NCBI RefSeq assembly: GCF_009882935.1
Contig: NZ_WTVA01000015.1
Coordinates: 1,097,209-1,161,208, forward strand
DNA from: Sneathiella chungangensis
GTDB lineage: Bacteria > Pseudomonadota > Alphaproteobacteria > Sneathiellales > Sneathiellaceae
Length of the DNA: 64,000 nt
Direction of reading: 5' to 3'
Position numbers and translations under genes: made by a program. Positions within the stretch are counted from its first letter, which is position 1, and each line of letters starts with the position of its first letter. Of the stretch, positions 8,962 to 19,962 are shown piece after piece. The notes under the pieces were generated by a model. The model saw only the letters and a program-made list of their open reading frames with translations, made no database searches and was not told the DNA's origin.

Positions 8962-9177
8962 ATGACGGAGACGGCTTCAAAGTCTGAAAACGGATTGTTC
9001 GTTGTATTTGGCGGCAAAGTGGCGGACACGCGGGGCAAGGATTTCATTGATCTGAAGGAAATGGATGTCCGGGGTTTTTTCGACAACTACGATGACGCCC
9101 TCGCAGCCTGGCGGGCGGCAAGTCAGTTGCAGGTGGATGACGCCTTCACAAAATATGTGATTGTCCGTCTCTGGTAG
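8962..9177 (+). CDS. Small conserved protein, DUF4170-like
   Basis: 71-residue soluble protein. It has the pattern of DUF4170, a small alphaproteobacterial family: an N-terminal FVVFGGKVADT strand, FDNYDDALAAWRAASQLQVDDAF in the middle and a YVIVRLW C-terminus. Function of the family is unknown. The start is supported by AAAGAGGTGT just upstream. It stands alone before the gamma-glutamyltransferase gene; family assignment is from memory of the pattern. Confidence 0.7.
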   Translation: MTETASKSENGLFVVFGGKVADTRGKDFIDLKEMDVRGFFDNYDDALAAWRAASQLQVDDAFTKYVIVRLW

Positions 9178-9291
9178 TCGAACTTGTTCCGTACCGCGGA
9201 AAAACTTCCAAAACAGTCTTTGCGCTTTTGCACATCGTCCTGACATGGCGTAATCTACGTCGTCCCCAACAATAAAGAAAAAAGGTGTCCC

Positions 9292-10881
9292 TTGCGCAAT
9301 TTCTATCAAGCCGGCCGTTCCGTGACCTATGGTGTGAATGGCGCTGTCGCCACGTCGAGTACGCATTCCAGTCAGGCCGCCCTCAGCATTCTTAAATCGG
9401 GCGGTAACGCGATGGATGCCGCCATTGCGGCCTGCGCCATTCAATGCGTTGTCGATCCGATGCAGACCGGCATCGGCGGGGATTGCTTTGCCCTTGTTGC
9501 CGTGGGCGGCGGCGGCGACATCGAGGGGCTGAATGGGTCCGGCAAGGCGCCGGCGGCGTTGAGTGCGGATTATCTGATGTCAAAGGGCATCAACAAACTC
9601 GACCCCGAGAGCGCTCATTCCGTCACTATTCCCGGCGCGATTGTTGCCTGGACGCGGCTCCATGAAAAATACGGCAGTATGGATTTCGCCGACCTTCTTG
9701 CTCCCGCCATTGACTATGCGGAAAACGGATTTCCGGTTACGCAGCGTACGTCTCTTGATTGGGAAATGGGCGTCAAGCGGCTTTTGAAGAACAAGGCAGC
9801 GAGTGACCTGTATCTGAAAGGCGGCAAGGCGCCAGCGGCAGGCTCCATCTGGCGATTGCCGAAGTTGGCCGCCACGCTCAAAGCCGTGGCGAAGAAGGGT
9901 CGTAGCGCCTTCTATGAAGGCGAGATCGCCGAACAGATGGCGGAAACTCTCCGGGCCGTCGGCGGTGTGCATGAGGCGGCGGATTTCGCGGCTACCCATG
10001 CGGATTTCGTCACGCCAATTCATTCGGAATATGAGGGTCACCACGTCCACCAGATTCCGCCGAACGGTCAGGGTATTACGGCGCTTATCATGTTGAATAT
10101 CCTGAAAAGATATGATCACGACGGACTGGATCCCAACGGCGCGATGCGCCTGCATCTGGAAGCGGAGGCGGCGCGGCTCGCCTATCTTGCGCGGAACAAG
10201 TATGTCGCGGACCCGACCAAGGCGGACGTCCCCATCGATATGCTGCTCTCCGATGAATTTGCCGAACATCTCTGCGGCTATATAGAAGTTGGAAAAGCCG
10301 GCGATCCGACCGGCGCCAACGCGCTCGAGCGGCATCGCGATACTGTTTATATCTCGGTCGTCGACAAGGACCGTAACGCGGTTTCCTTCATCAATTCGCT
10401 CTTCCAGGGATTCGGCTCCGGCATCGCCTGCGCGAAGACCGGTGTGATCTTTCAGAACAGGGGATATGGATTCGTGGTTGATCCCGACCATCCGAACTGC
10501 ATCGCGCCCGGAAAACGCCCGATGCACACGATTATTCCGGGAATGGTGACCAAAGGCGGAAAGGCGGCGATCAGCTATGGCGTCATGGGCGGCGGCTATC
10601 AGCCCGTGGGCCATGCGCATGTGCTCACGAATATCTGGAATTTCGGCATGGACGTGCAGGAAGCGATCGACAGTCCGCGCGCCTTTTACGATGCGGGTAT
10701 TCTGGAAGTCGAGGAGGGCATCCCCGCCTCTGTCCGCGCGGAGCTTGTCGGCATGGGATATGAGCTTGCCGACACGACGATGCCGCTTGGCGGTGGCCAG
10801 ATGATCGCCATCGATCCGGAAACGGGCGTTCTCTCCGCCGGCTCGGAAAGCCGCAAAGACGGCTGCGCCATCGCCTATTGA
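9292..10881 (+). CDS. Gamma-glutamyltransferase family protein
   Basis: 529-residue Ntn-hydrolase of the GGT family (glutathione/gamma-glutamyl peptide hydrolysis or transfer). N-terminal region GGNAMDAAIAACAIQCVVDPMQTGIGGDCFALV and the processing site region HRDTVYISVVDKDRNAVSF fit, with the threonine of RDTVYIS as the likely self-cleaving nucleophile. Later ISYGVMGGGYQPVGHAH is also family-typical. No signal peptide is visible, so it appears to be the cytoplasmic, YwrD-like branch rather than periplasmic Ggt. The start is a TTG with AAAGGTG upstream; convergent with the SulP gene 20 bases away. Confidence 0.87.
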   Translation: MRNFYQAGRSVTYGVNGAVATSSTHSSQAALSILKSGGNAMDAAIAACAIQCVVDPMQTGIGGDCFALVAVGGGGDIEGLNGSGKAPAALSADYLMSKGINKLDPESAHSVTIPGAIVAWTRLHEKYGSMDFADLLAPAIDYAENGFPVTQRTSLDWEMGVKRLLKNKAASDLYLKGGKAPAAGSIWRLPKLAATLKAVAKKGRSAFYEGEIAEQMAETLRAVGGVHEAADFAATHADFVTPIHSEYEGHHVHQIPPNGQGITALIMLNILKRYDHDGLDPNGAMRLHLEAEAARLAYLARNKYVADPTKADVPIDMLLSDEFAEHLCGYIEVGKAGDPTGANALERHRDTVYISVVDKDRNAVSFINSLFQGFGSGIACAKTGVIFQNRGYGFVVDPDHPNCIAPGKRPMHTIIPGMVTKGGKAAISYGVMGGGYQPVGHAHVLTNIWNFGMDVQEAIDSPRAFYDAGILEVEEGIPASVRAELVGMGYELADTTMPLGGGQMIAIDPETGVLSAGSESRKDGCAIAY

Positions 10882-10901
10882 TGGCGGTCGAGGCTAAAGG
10901 G

Positions 10902-12626
10902 TTACGGTTTTTCCGACTGACGGGCGAGGGCGAAGCGTTTCGCGTCCTCGAAGCTGGCGGCCAGCAATAGATTGCCGCCATTCTTCTCCTCCTGCATCCG
11001 CGTGAGCAATTTGAGCGGCGTCGGCTGCGCTTCGGAAAGTATGATCACCTGACCTTTGCTGAGGCTGCGGTCGACAAAATCCGAAAGCGCCGTTGCGCCG
11101 GTTGCGTCAATCATCGGGACCTTGGCGAGACGGAGGATGATAACCTCGGTCGTGACGTCAATCCTGTCCAGCACGTCGGCGAGAAGCGAAACGGTGCCGA
11201 AGAAAAACGGGCCGGTAATCTCATAGGTCTCTATCCCTTTGGGCAGTCCGTGGCCCGGAACATAGGCGCTTTGGGACGAATCTGCGAGATCATCCCGGTC
11301 GCCTTCGAGGAGGGTCACATGGGTCGCGATTTCCACAGCCCCGGCCATCCTGTGCATAAAGACAAGCGCCGCAAAGACAACGCCGACTTCAATAGCGACC
11401 GTGAGATCGACAAGCACGGTGAGAAGGAAGGTTGTGACAAGCACAAGCCGGTCGCCCATGGGCGCTTTCAGGAGATTAACGAAGCGGTCAAATTCGCTCA
11501 TATTCCAGGCGACGATCACCAGAACGGCCGCAAGGCAGGCGAGGGGCACATAGACGGCGAGCGGCGCGAAGAGCAACATGATCAGCAACAGGAAAACCGC
11601 ATGCAGCATACCGGCGACCGGCGTGCGCCCGCCCGACTTGATATTGGTGGCGGTTCGCGCGATGGCGCCGGTGGCGGGCATGCCGCCAAAAAAGCCGGAC
11701 GCCATATTTGCTACTCCTTGCGCCACCAGCTCACAATTGGACCGGTGACGGCGACCGGTCATGCCATCGGCGACGACGGCGGAGAGCAGCGATTCCACGC
11801 CGGCGAGAAAGGCAATGGTGAAGGCGCTTGGCAAAAGTGCCGGTATCTCCTGCAGGCTGAATTGGGGCAGCGACGGTGCCGGTAGAAATTTCGGAAGGTC
11901 GCCAAACTGTGAGCCGATGGTTGCCACCGGCAGGCTGAAAAGCACCGCGATGACTGCGCCGAGCATCAGGGCGACCAGGAATCCGGGCGCTTTGGGCATA
12001 TAAACGCGCATCAGGATAATCAGCGCGAGCGTAGCGGCCGCAAGACCGGATGTGATGGGGTCAATGCGGGACAGGCTGGAAAGATAGGTCGTCCATTCGC
12101 CGATCACATTGGCGGACAGCCCGTCTATGCCAAAACCAAAGAAGGCATTTAGCTGACTTGAGAAGATGATAACGGCGATTCCGCTCGTGAAACCTGTGAC
12201 GACCGGCTGCGGGATATATTTGATGAAGGTGCCAAGGCGCATCAGGCCCGCGATGACCAACATGAAGCCCGCCATGATGGTCGAAACGATCAAGCCGTCG
12301 TAGCCGTGCCGATTGATGACGTCGAAGACAACGACGACAAAGGCGCCCGTCGGTCCGCCGATTTGAAACCGGCTCCCGCCGAGGGCGGAGATGAGAAAAC
12401 CCGCGATGATCGCCGTTATCAGACCCTTGTCGGGCGTCGCACCGGATGCGATCGCCAGTGCCATGGCGAGCGGCAGGGCGACAATCGCAACGGTCAGCCC
12501 GGCGATGGCGTCATGGCGCAAATCCGTCCATGAATATCCAAGACGGAGGAGAGTATAGAGCTTGGGTACGAAGAGATGCCATGTCGGCGCACTCTTGGCT
12601 GTTTTTGCCTTATCATTTTGGTACAT
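10902..12626 (-). CDS. SulP family anion transporter with STAS domain
   Basis: 574-residue inner-membrane transporter. The N-terminal half shows the SulP membrane core (VAIVALPLAMALAIASGATP, then GGSRFQIGGPTGAFVVVV, the substrate-site region), followed by many helices and a C-terminal cytoplasmic STAS domain (about 450-560; VIILRLAKVPMIDATGATAL). It likely moves sulfate, bicarbonate or another anion with a cation. It lies 9 bases downstream of a MarR regulator on the same strand, so the two are almost certainly cotranscribed and the transporter is likely under control of the MarR ligand. Confidence 0.9.
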   Translation of the reverse strand: MYQNDKAKTAKSAPTWHLFVPKLYTLLRLGYSWTDLRHDAIAGLTVAIVALPLAMALAIASGATPDKGLITAIIAGFLISALGGSRFQIGGPTGAFVVVVFDVINRHGYDGLIVSTIMAGFMLVIAGLMRLGTFIKYIPQPVVTGFTSGIAVIIFSSQLNAFFGFGIDGLSANVIGEWTTYLSSLSRIDPITSGLAAATLALIILMRVYMPKAPGFLVALMLGAVIAVLFSLPVATIGSQFGDLPKFLPAPSLPQFSLQEIPALLPSAFTIAFLAGVESLLSAVVADGMTGRRHRSNCELVAQGVANMASGFFGGMPATGAIARTATNIKSGGRTPVAGMLHAVFLLLIMLLFAPLAVYVPLACLAAVLVIVAWNMSEFDRFVNLLKAPMGDRLVLVTTFLLTVLVDLTVAIEVGVVFAALVFMHRMAGAVEIATHVTLLEGDRDDLADSSQSAYVPGHGLPKGIETYEITGPFFFGTVSLLADVLDRIDVTTEVIILRLAKVPMIDATGATALSDFVDRSLSKGQVIILSEAQPTPLKLLTRMQEEKNGGNLLLAASFEDAKRFALARQSEKP

Positions 12627-12635
12627 GTTTTTGCG

Positions 12636-13079
12636 TTATGTCCGCTCTTGCGCGTTGAGGAGGTTGGTCTTGACCTGATCCAGCAGTGACAACAGTTTCT
12701 CCTGATCCTGCTTGGAGATGCCGGCAAGGGCATCGGCGCGAACGCCGGCACCAACCTGTTCAAGTTCGGAGAGAATTGGCTGGGCCGATTCGGCGAAAAA
12801 TATCCGGAAGACGCGCCGGTCCTTCGGATCTTTCCGGCGGACAACGAAGCCCCGCTGCACCAGTCGGTCGATCAGTCGGCCGACCGTCGATTTATCCAGC
12901 TCCAGATACTCGGCCAGTTCCGTCTGGGTGATCCCTTCGCGGCGGTCAAGAACGCCAAGGGCGAGCCATTTCGCCCGTGTCAGATTATAGGGGTCAACCC
13001 GCCGGTCAATGAGTGTGCGCAGTAAATGCGCGACCTCGTGAACCAGCGTGCCCAGGGTATTTTCATCCTTGCTCAGCAT
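12636..13079 (-). CDS. MarR family transcriptional regulator
   Basis: 147-residue winged-helix regulator from the ATG at 13079. The helix-turn-helix and wing read ITQTELAEYLELDKSTVGRL followed by a DPKDRR wing, the MarR signature, flanked by dimerisation helices. The open frame extends upstream another 107 codons, but that part lies across the fba terminator and is not protein-like. The gene is first in an operon with the SulP transporter. A 20-bp palindrome overlaps its -10 box, so autorepression released by a ligand related to the transported anion is the simplest model. Confidence 0.9.
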   Translation of the reverse strand: MLSKDENTLGTLVHEVAHLLRTLIDRRVDPYNLTRAKWLALGVLDRREGITQTELAEYLELDKSTVGRLIDRLVQRGFVVRRKDPKDRRVFRIFFAESAQPILSELEQVGAGVRADALAGISKQDQEKLLSLLDQVKTNLLNAQERT

Positions 13080-13088
13080 AATCCCGGC

Positions 13089-13117
13089 AATATAGTTGCT
13101 ATACCTACTATTGGCAA
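13089..13117 (-). promoter_or_regulatory. Promoter and probable MarR operator
   Basis: On the minus strand, TTGCCA (13112-13117), a 17-base spacer and TATATT (13089-13094), 10 bases from the MarR start codon. A 20-bp imperfect palindrome, ATAGTTGCTATACCTACTAT on the plus strand (13092-13111), fills the spacer and overlaps the -10. Such placement is the usual form of MarR autoregulation. Confidence 0.65.
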
Positions 13118-13123
13118 GGCAAC

Positions 13124-13151
13124 AAAAAAGGCCGCGCAATCTGCGCGGCCC
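13124..13151 (-). terminator. Terminator of fba
   Basis: Minus strand: GGCCGCGC, a 5-base loop, GCGCGGCC, TTTTTT. A strong intrinsic terminator 23 bases after the fba stop codon, separating fba from the MarR-SulP operon. Confidence 0.9.
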
Positions 13152-13173
13152 TTTCCTGGTAATCCGGAGGTGT

Positions 13174-14256
13174 TTACACGTCGGCGATCGACTTGCCGGT
13201 GGCGCCCAGCTCCTGGCAGGCCTGCTGCACGCGATCGGCCATCGACTTTTCGCATTCCCGCAACCAGGCGCGCGGATCGTAGTGTTTCTTGAATGGCGTG
13301 CCGTCAACCGGGTCGATCTGGTATTTGAAGGCTTTCGGATGCGCCTCCACATAATCGCCGACCGGTTTGGAGAAGGCGAACTGCGTGTCGGTGTCGACAT
13401 TCATCTTGAACACGCCATAGCTTACGGCCTCTGCAATTTCTTCGGGGCTGGAGCCGGAGCCGCCATGGAAAACGAAGTCGAGTGGCTTTTCCTTCGTGTC
13501 GTAAATACTTTGCACGTGCTGTTGCGACGCCTGGAGGATTTCGGGGCGAAGTTGGACATTTCCCGGCTTGTAAACGCCATGTACGTTGCCAAAGGCCGCG
13601 GCGACAGAGAAATGCCCGATTGGCGAGAGGCGTTCATAGGCCTGCAATACTTCTTCAGGCTGGGTATAGAGCTTGCTGTTGTCCATGGCATCGACATCAC
13701 TGCCGACGCCATCCTCCTCGCCGCCGGTCACGCCAAGCTCGATTTCGAGGCTCATGTCGATTTTTGCGAGGCGTTTCAGTATGCGTTCGCATTCCGCGAG
13801 ATTTTCCTCAATCGGCTCTTCGGAAAGATCCAGCATATGGGAACTGAAAAGCGGTTTTCCGGTCGCAGCAAATTCGGCTTCGCTCGCATCAATCATGCTT
13901 TCCACCCAGGGAACAAGTCCCTTGTTCGCATGGTCGGTATGCAGGACGACGCAGATGCCATATTCTTTGGCCACGGTATGCGCGTGACGGGCGGCCGAGA
14001 TTGCGCCGACAACGCGGGCCTTGTCGACATCCTTGATGCCCTTGCCCGCAAAGAACTGCGCGCCGCCGTTGGACAGCTGAATGATAATGTCAGACTTGCT
14101 GAGCATTGCCCCTTCCAGTGCCGCATTCAGCGTATTGGTGCTGGTGACGTTGATCGCGGGCAGTGCAAAGCCCTGCGCCTTGCAGTTTCGAACGAGAGTC
14201 AGATAGTCGCTACCTGTAACGACACCTGGTTTAAGTTTCTTCATTTCCTCTTGCAC
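13174..14256 (-). CDS. fba: Class II fructose-bisphosphate aldolase
   Basis: 360-residue zinc aldolase of the FbaA type: cleaves or forms fructose 1,6-bisphosphate in glycolysis and gluconeogenesis. Zinc and catalytic residues are visible in VVLHTDHANKGLVPW (catalytic Asp and a zinc His), the EIELGVTGGEEDGV segment, FGNVHGVYKPG and the phosphate site VFHGGSGSSPEEI with NVDTDTQ near the C-terminus. Length matches FbaA. It follows argS on the same strand after about 70 bases and ends at a strong terminator. Confidence 0.95.
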   Translation of the reverse strand: MQEEMKKLKPGVVTGSDYLTLVRNCKAQGFALPAINVTSTNTLNAALEGAMLSKSDIIIQLSNGGAQFFAGKGIKDVDKARVVGAISAARHAHTVAKEYGICVVLHTDHANKGLVPWVESMIDASEAEFAATGKPLFSSHMLDLSEEPIEENLAECERILKRLAKIDMSLEIELGVTGGEEDGVGSDVDAMDNSKLYTQPEEVLQAYERLSPIGHFSVAAAFGNVHGVYKPGNVQLRPEILQASQQHVQSIYDTKEKPLDFVFHGGSGSSPEEIAEAVSYGVFKMNVDTDTQFAFSKPVGDYVEAHPKAFKYQIDPVDGTPFKKHYDPRAWLRECEKSMADRVQQACQELGATGKSIADV

Positions 14257-14325
14257 GATGTATTCCTCTTGATTACGGGTTACGCAGTTTGCGCGAAAAG
14301 ATATGAGACAAGTATTTAAAATTCT

Positions 14326-16095
14326 TTACATTCTTTCAGGAACGTCAATTCCGAGAACGAAAAGTATCTGCTCCATCTGCCGAAGCGTAATGGCGCAGAG
14401 ACGGAGGCGGGACGCGCGGATGTCAGCATTCGCTTCACCCAGCACCGGGCATTCATGATAGAAGGCGTTGAATTCCTGACTTAAGGAATAGACGTGATCG
14501 CAGAGAATGTTAGGCGCGTTTTTCTCACTGGCTCCCGCCACGGCTTCCGGAAGTGCCGCAAGCGCCAGCATCAGGTTCCGCTCCGCGTCATGCGTTGCCA
14601 TCAGGCGCCCGTCAACGAGTTTTTGTTCCGCCGCCTTTCGCAGCATCGACTTGATACGGACGGCAGCATACATCTGATAAGGACCCGTCCGGCCCTCGAA
14701 TTTCGTAAATCTCTCCAGATCGAAGATGTAATTCGACATTCGCTGGTTCGATAGGTCGGCAAATTTGATCGCCGCAATGCCAACCTTTGTCGCGATATCG
14801 TCAAGTTCCGCCGGCTCAAAACGTTCGGCCATGCCGGTATCGCGGACCACCTTCCGCGCTTCGTCGACTGCGTCCTCTATGAGACTGCGCAGGCGAACGA
14901 CGCCGCCATCGCGGGTTTTAAGCGGCTTTCCGTCGCGGCCATTGACGGTGCCGAAGCCGATATGTTCCAGATGGCATGCCGGTTTCAGGCTGTGGCATTT
15001 TCTCGCCGCGCGGAACACCTGCTCGAAGTGCAGGCTCTGCCGCGCATCGACCACATAGAGGATGCTATCGGGATCATGGAGTTCGCTTCGTATCTCGATG
15101 GTGGCCAGATCGGTGGTGCCATACATCACCGCGCCATCCGACTTTTCGAGAATAAGCGGCGGCATTTCCTTTTTATCGCCCTCTTCCGCCACATTGACCA
15201 CGATGGCGCCTTCGGACATTTCCGAATAACCCTCCGCTTTCAGGCGGGCCAGCATCACCGGAATATGGTCGTTCGTATCCGCCTCGCCCTTCCATTCGGT
15301 GAACTGCGCGCCCAGCAGATCAAAATCCGTGCGCGTTTCGGCGATGGAGATATCGCGCATATGCTGCCACAGTGCGCGATAGCCGGGACGGCCCTTTTGC
15401 AGGTCGAAGGTGGCAAGGCGCGCCGCTTCAAGAAAGGCCGGATCCTCTTTGCTGCGGGCGGAGGCGGCGGGATAAATCTCCTGAAGCTCCTCGACCGTCA
15501 CGGGCGACGTGTCGGGATAGGGCCCTGCGAATTTCTCATCGAAATAGGGCAGGTCGGGGTTTCGCCGCTCGATTTCCTTGATCAGCAGGCCCATGGGCAG
15601 GCCCCAGTCACCGAAATGCACATCGCTGATCACCTCATCCCCGAGAAAGACCCGCAGGCGACGGAGGCTTTCGCCGATGATGGTCGCGCGCAAATGCCCG
15701 ACATGCATCGCCTTGGCGACATTCGGTCCGCCGTAATCGAGAATGACTTTCTGCGGTGTATGGAAGCTCCGGCATCCGAAATGAGGGTCTTCGGCAAGAT
15801 CGCTGATATGGCCGAGAAGGAAATCATCGGTAAGCCGCATATTGATAAAGCCCGGCCCGGCGAGCGTAATCTCGGAAAATAGGCCTGACTTCTCGAGTTC
15901 AGCCATGACCTCCGCGCCGATATCCCGCGGGTTCCGCCCGGCCTGCTTCGCCGCCGCAAGGGCACCGTTGCACTGGAACTGGCCCAGATCGCGCCGCTGC
16001 GAGGGAAAGGTCGTGCCGAAAGAGGGATCGATTCCAACCGCCCCGAAGGCCTGACCGACGATGTGACTGAGTTGCGTAAGGAGGGATGTCGTCAC
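14326..16095 (-). CDS. argS: Arginyl-tRNA synthetase
   Basis: 589-residue class I synthetase charging tRNA-Arg. N-terminal additional domain, then the HIGH-type signature in [20 protein letters not shown]; the KMSK site is replaced by a degenerate KSDG segment, as is common in ArgRS. The C-terminal DALR anticodon-binding domain includes [15 protein letters not shown] and ends with [18 protein letters not shown]. Full length. The 300-base region behind its start holds the groES promoter and CIRCE on the other strand. Confidence 0.96.
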   Translation of the reverse strand: MTTSLLTQLSHIVGQAFGAVGIDPSFGTTFPSQRRDLGQFQCNGALAAAKQAGRNPRDIGAEVMAELEKSGLFSEITLAGPGFINMRLTDDFLLGHISDLAEDPHFGCRSFHTPQKVILDYGGPNVAKAMHVGHLRATIIGESLRRLRVFLGDEVISDVHFGDWGLPMGLLIKEIERRNPDLPYFDEKFAGPYPDTSPVTVEELQEIYPAASARSKEDPAFLEAARLATFDLQKGRPGYRALWQHMRDISIAETRTDFDLLGAQFTEWKGEADTNDHIPVMLARLKAEGYSEMSEGAIVVNVAEEGDKKEMPPLILEKSDGAVMYGTTDLATIEIRSELHDPDSILYVVDARQSLHFEQVFRAARKCHSLKPACHLEHIGFGTVNGRDGKPLKTRDGGVVRLRSLIEDAVDEARKVVRDTGMAERFEPAELDDIATKVGIAAIKFADLSNQRMSNYIFDLERFTKFEGRTGPYQMYAAVRIKSMLRKAAEQKLVDGRLMATHDAERNLMLALAALPEAVAGASEKNAPNILCDHVYSLSQEFNAFYHECPVLGEANADIRASRLRLCAITLRQMEQILFVLGIDVPERM

Positions 16096-16282
16096 GGAAA
16101 TTTTGCGCCTTTTAACGATTCTTCACTTGTATGGACACCGCCCATAACTTATGTGCGGGGCAGGCGTTGGGGCTTTATCTACTGGAAAATCCGGATCACG
16201 CCAAGAAATTTGGCGCTCATTGACGGCAAATCGTCGAATAATTCACGGAACGACGGTTTACAAAGGAATTTTTTCTCATCCC

Positions 16283-16311
16283 TTGACAGCCGCTTAGCTT
16301 TTTATTACATC
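16283..16311 (+). promoter_or_regulatory. groESL promoter
   Basis: TTGACA at 16283-16288, a 17-base spacer and TACATC as a poor -10 at 16306-16311, just upstream of the CIRCE operator. A vegetative sigma-type promoter is the best reading; I do not see a convincing RpoH-type -10. Confidence 0.5.
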
Positions 16312-16324
16312 CCTAGCGAATTTG

Positions 16325-16351
16325 TTAGCACTCTTACCTGGAGAGTGCTAA
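16325..16351. promoter_or_regulatory. CIRCE operator (HrcA site)
   Basis: TTAGCACTC, nine bases, GAGTGCTAA: an exact match to the CIRCE inverted repeat. HrcA binding here would repress groESL until heat shock titrates GroEL away. It lies downstream of the promoter, in the transcribed leader. Confidence 0.97.
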
Positions 16352-16395
16352 CAATCAATTTAACGACTACTTATTCTAGGATGAGGGAGACTTTA

Positions 16396-16683
16396 ATGAA
16401 ATTTCGTCCATTGCACGATCGCGTATTGGTGAAGCGCGTTGAGGCTGAAGAAAAAACAGCCGGCGGCATTATCCTTGTGGATAGTGCGCAGGAAAAACCA
16501 TCTCAAGGCGATGTTCTTGCCGTGGGTAACGGCGCGATTGCGGAAGATGGAACCGTCCGACCGCTCGACGTGAAAGTCGGCGACAAGGTTGTTTTCGGAA
16601 AATGGTCCGGAACCGAGATCAAGGTCGACGGTGAAGACGTCTTGATCATGAAAGAATCAGACATCATGGGCATTTTGGCCTAA
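16396..16683 (+). CDS. groES: Co-chaperonin GroES
   Basis: 95-residue Hsp10 that caps the GroEL chamber. The product begins [20 protein letters not shown], with the mobile-loop region [17 protein letters not shown]; length is standard. The ATG at 16396 has GGGAG upstream; an open frame continues upstream through the CIRCE element but is not GroES-like. First gene of the bicistronic groESL operon, 31 bases before groEL. Confidence 0.98.
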   Translation: MKFRPLHDRVLVKRVEAEEKTAGGIILVDSAQEKPSQGDVLAVGNGAIAEDGTVRPLDVKVGDKVVFGKWSGTEIKVDGEDVLIMKESDIMGILA

Positions 16684-16699
16684 ATCAGCACATTTGTGA

Positions 16700-18361
<1,662 letters not shown>

Positions 18362-18386
18362 GCTCTTCGCCATATCGAAGATAATC

Positions 18387-18413
18387 GGGCCGCCCCTCGG
18401 GGCGGCCCTTTTT
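18387..18413 (+). terminator. groESL terminator
   Basis: GGGCCGCCCC, TC loop region, GGGGCGGCCC then TTTTT, 25 bases after the groEL stop codon. Strong intrinsic terminator. Confidence 0.92.
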
Positions 18414-18426
18414 CATGGCCCGGCTT

Positions 18427-19050
18427 TCAGGTTTTTTCGAAGAGATGCAAAAAATTATTCGCGGGCATCGGTCTTGCGATCAAATGCCGAATGCCGTTCT
18501 TTGACGCTTCGTCCATTACATCCCGGATGTCCCGCACGCCAAATTCGCCGTCACGCGCCTTCAACCAGCCATCGAATTCCTCATTGGACCGGGATGTGTG
18601 CTCGCCATCGTATTTGAAGGGACCGTAGAGAATAAGCCGTCCACCCTTCGGCAGGATGCGACCGGCACCCGCCATCAATCCTTCGCAGGTTTGCCAGGGC
18701 GAGATATGGATCATATTGGCATTAAAGATCGCGGTAATGGGCGCGCCATTGTAGTGAGCCTCTTCAACGGGCCAGAGCGGATCCGTCACGTCAAGCGTCA
18801 CTGGCGGCAACAAGTTCTCAGAGGGGCTGTGGGCGATCCAGTCGGTAACGCTCTCCATCTGGTCTATCTCGCGGTTGCTGGGTTGCCACTTGACTGGCGT
18901 GATGCGGGGCGCGAAAAATACGGCATGCTCGCCGGTGCCGCTGGCGATTTCCAGCACCGTACCCGTCTCCGGCAGCCAGGCTTTAAGGACATTCAGAATC
19001 GGGGTCCGGTTTCGCTCCGTTGCGGGAGCGAATTGTCTGCGGTCCGTCAT
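18427..19050 (-). CDS. DUF938 family putative SAM-dependent methyltransferase
   Basis: 207 residues with a Rossmann methyltransferase start: FAPATERNRTPILNVLKAWL then VLEIASGTGEHAVFFA (SAM-binding motif I), and FNANMIHISPWQTCEGLMAG later, typical of DUF938. Substrate unknown. Its ATG overlaps the stop codon of the upstream Spy-like gene by 4 bases (ATGA), placing it last in an operon with the ECF sigma factor, its likely anti-sigma partner and a periplasmic protein. That placement suggests a role in an envelope or stress response, but this is inference. Confidence 0.82.
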   Translation of the reverse strand: MTDRRQFAPATERNRTPILNVLKAWLPETGTVLEIASGTGEHAVFFAPRITPVKWQPSNREIDQMESVTDWIAHSPSENLLPPVTLDVTDPLWPVEEAHYNGAPITAIFNANMIHISPWQTCEGLMAGAGRILPKGGRLILYGPFKYDGEHTSRSNEEFDGWLKARDGEFGVRDIRDVMDEASKNGIRHLIARPMPANNFLHLFEKT

Positions 19051-19523
19051 TCAGCGGCGTCTTTTTTCGGCTTTGGCGCTTTTTTCGGCGGGTGGAAGCC
19101 CTTCATGAAAAAAGCCGCGCGTTTGTCCTCCGGCAGAGATTTCGCGAGCTCCAGCATCGTCGCCTGTAAATAGCTTTCGATCTGGATCTGCTTGGCGATC
19201 ATGTCCGCATAGGTCTGGTTGATGGCCGGAAGATCGAGAGTTTCGGCACTGAACAATTCCGCGAGTTTCTCACGATATTGACGGAACTCCTTGAAATAGG
19301 GACGGAGGCTGCTCCGTCTTTCCTTCCAGAGCTGCTCGAATTTTTCCTGCTGCTCATCGCCGAGAACGGTCGCGGCGGCCCGTCTGTCGAAATGAAACCT
19401 GTCGTGACGCCGCTTGTCGCCGTGATCAACCCATTGAGTGATGACGAAACCGCCGATGACGACATTAACGGCAAGCGACAAGATCAGCGCGGCGGAGAGT
19501 ATTTTTTGCCTAGAGATTCTCAT
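19047..19523 (-). CDS. Periplasmic heavy-metal sensor/Spy-like protein
   Basis: 158 residues: an N-terminal membrane anchor or signal helix (ILSAALILSLAVNVVIGGFV), then a mainly helical, charged domain with QQEKFEQLWKERRSSLRPY, like the CpxP/Spy and CnrX-type 'periplasmic heavy-metal sensor' proteins. The C-terminus is lysine/proline-rich (PPKKAPKPKK). It sits directly after the anti-sigma candidate (14-base overlap) and before DUF938 (4-base overlap), so it may act as the periplasmic signal receiver for the sigma/anti-sigma pair, as CnrX does for CnrYH. Confidence 0.75.
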   Translation of the reverse strand: MRISRQKILSAALILSLAVNVVIGGFVITQWVDHGDKRRHDRFHFDRRAAATVLGDEQQEKFEQLWKERRSSLRPYFKEFRQYREKLAELFSAETLDLPAINQTYADMIAKQIQIESYLQATMLELAKSLPEDKRAAFFMKGFHPPKKAPKPKKDAAE

Positions 19524-19962
19524 ATTCAGTTTCCAAATCGATCATGGTTCCGCCGCTGAACACGGTATCATTCAGCGTATATTCATCACCATTGTTGAGA
19601 ATATTGGGGCTCGAAAAACCCAGCAGGATACCGATACAGGCCGCCACTGCCATTCCCGCCGCAGGCTGCCAGAGGGAGCCGAAGGGCCAGAGGCTCCGGA
19701 AGAGAGAACCCTGGTTGATGTCCTCGGCATTGACCAGCACGCGACCCAGCAAATCCGACGACGCGACGATAGGCCGCGACTGTTCCTGAAGAAGCAGGTC
19801 GAATTTCTTTTCCTGGCGCAGCAGGCTCCGGGCAACATCGGAGGTCTCCAGCAGCCTTTGCATCATCTCGTGATCGGCCGCCGGCCAGGCTTCCTCACGC
19901 GCGCCGTATGTCTCTACGACCGCCTTGAACCGTTCAAGATCTGTCGACAGGATATCCTTCAT
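19510..19962 (-). CDS. Putative single-pass anti-sigma factor
   Basis: 150 residues with one membrane helix near residues 100-117 (AAGMAVAACIGILLGF), a cytoplasmic N-terminal part of helices (LERFKAVVETYGAREEAWP) and a short periplasmic tail. No zinc-binding anti-sigma motif is seen, so the assignment rests on size, topology and its 4-base overlap with the ECF sigma gene. The neighbouring Spy-like gene supports a membrane signalling trio. Confidence 0.65.
   Translation of the reverse strand: MKDILSTDLERFKAVVETYGAREEAWPAADHEMMQRLLETSDVARSLLRQEKKFDLLLQEQSRPIVASSDLLGRVLVNAEDINQGSLFRSLWPFGSLWQPAAGMAVAACIGILLGFSSPNILNNGDEYTLNDTVFSGGTMIDLETEYENL

Noticed and set aside
13080..13400. N-terminal extension of the MarR protein by 107 codons
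   Set aside because: It would cross the fba terminator and overlap fba in antisense; the palindromic promoter lies just before the ATG at 13079.
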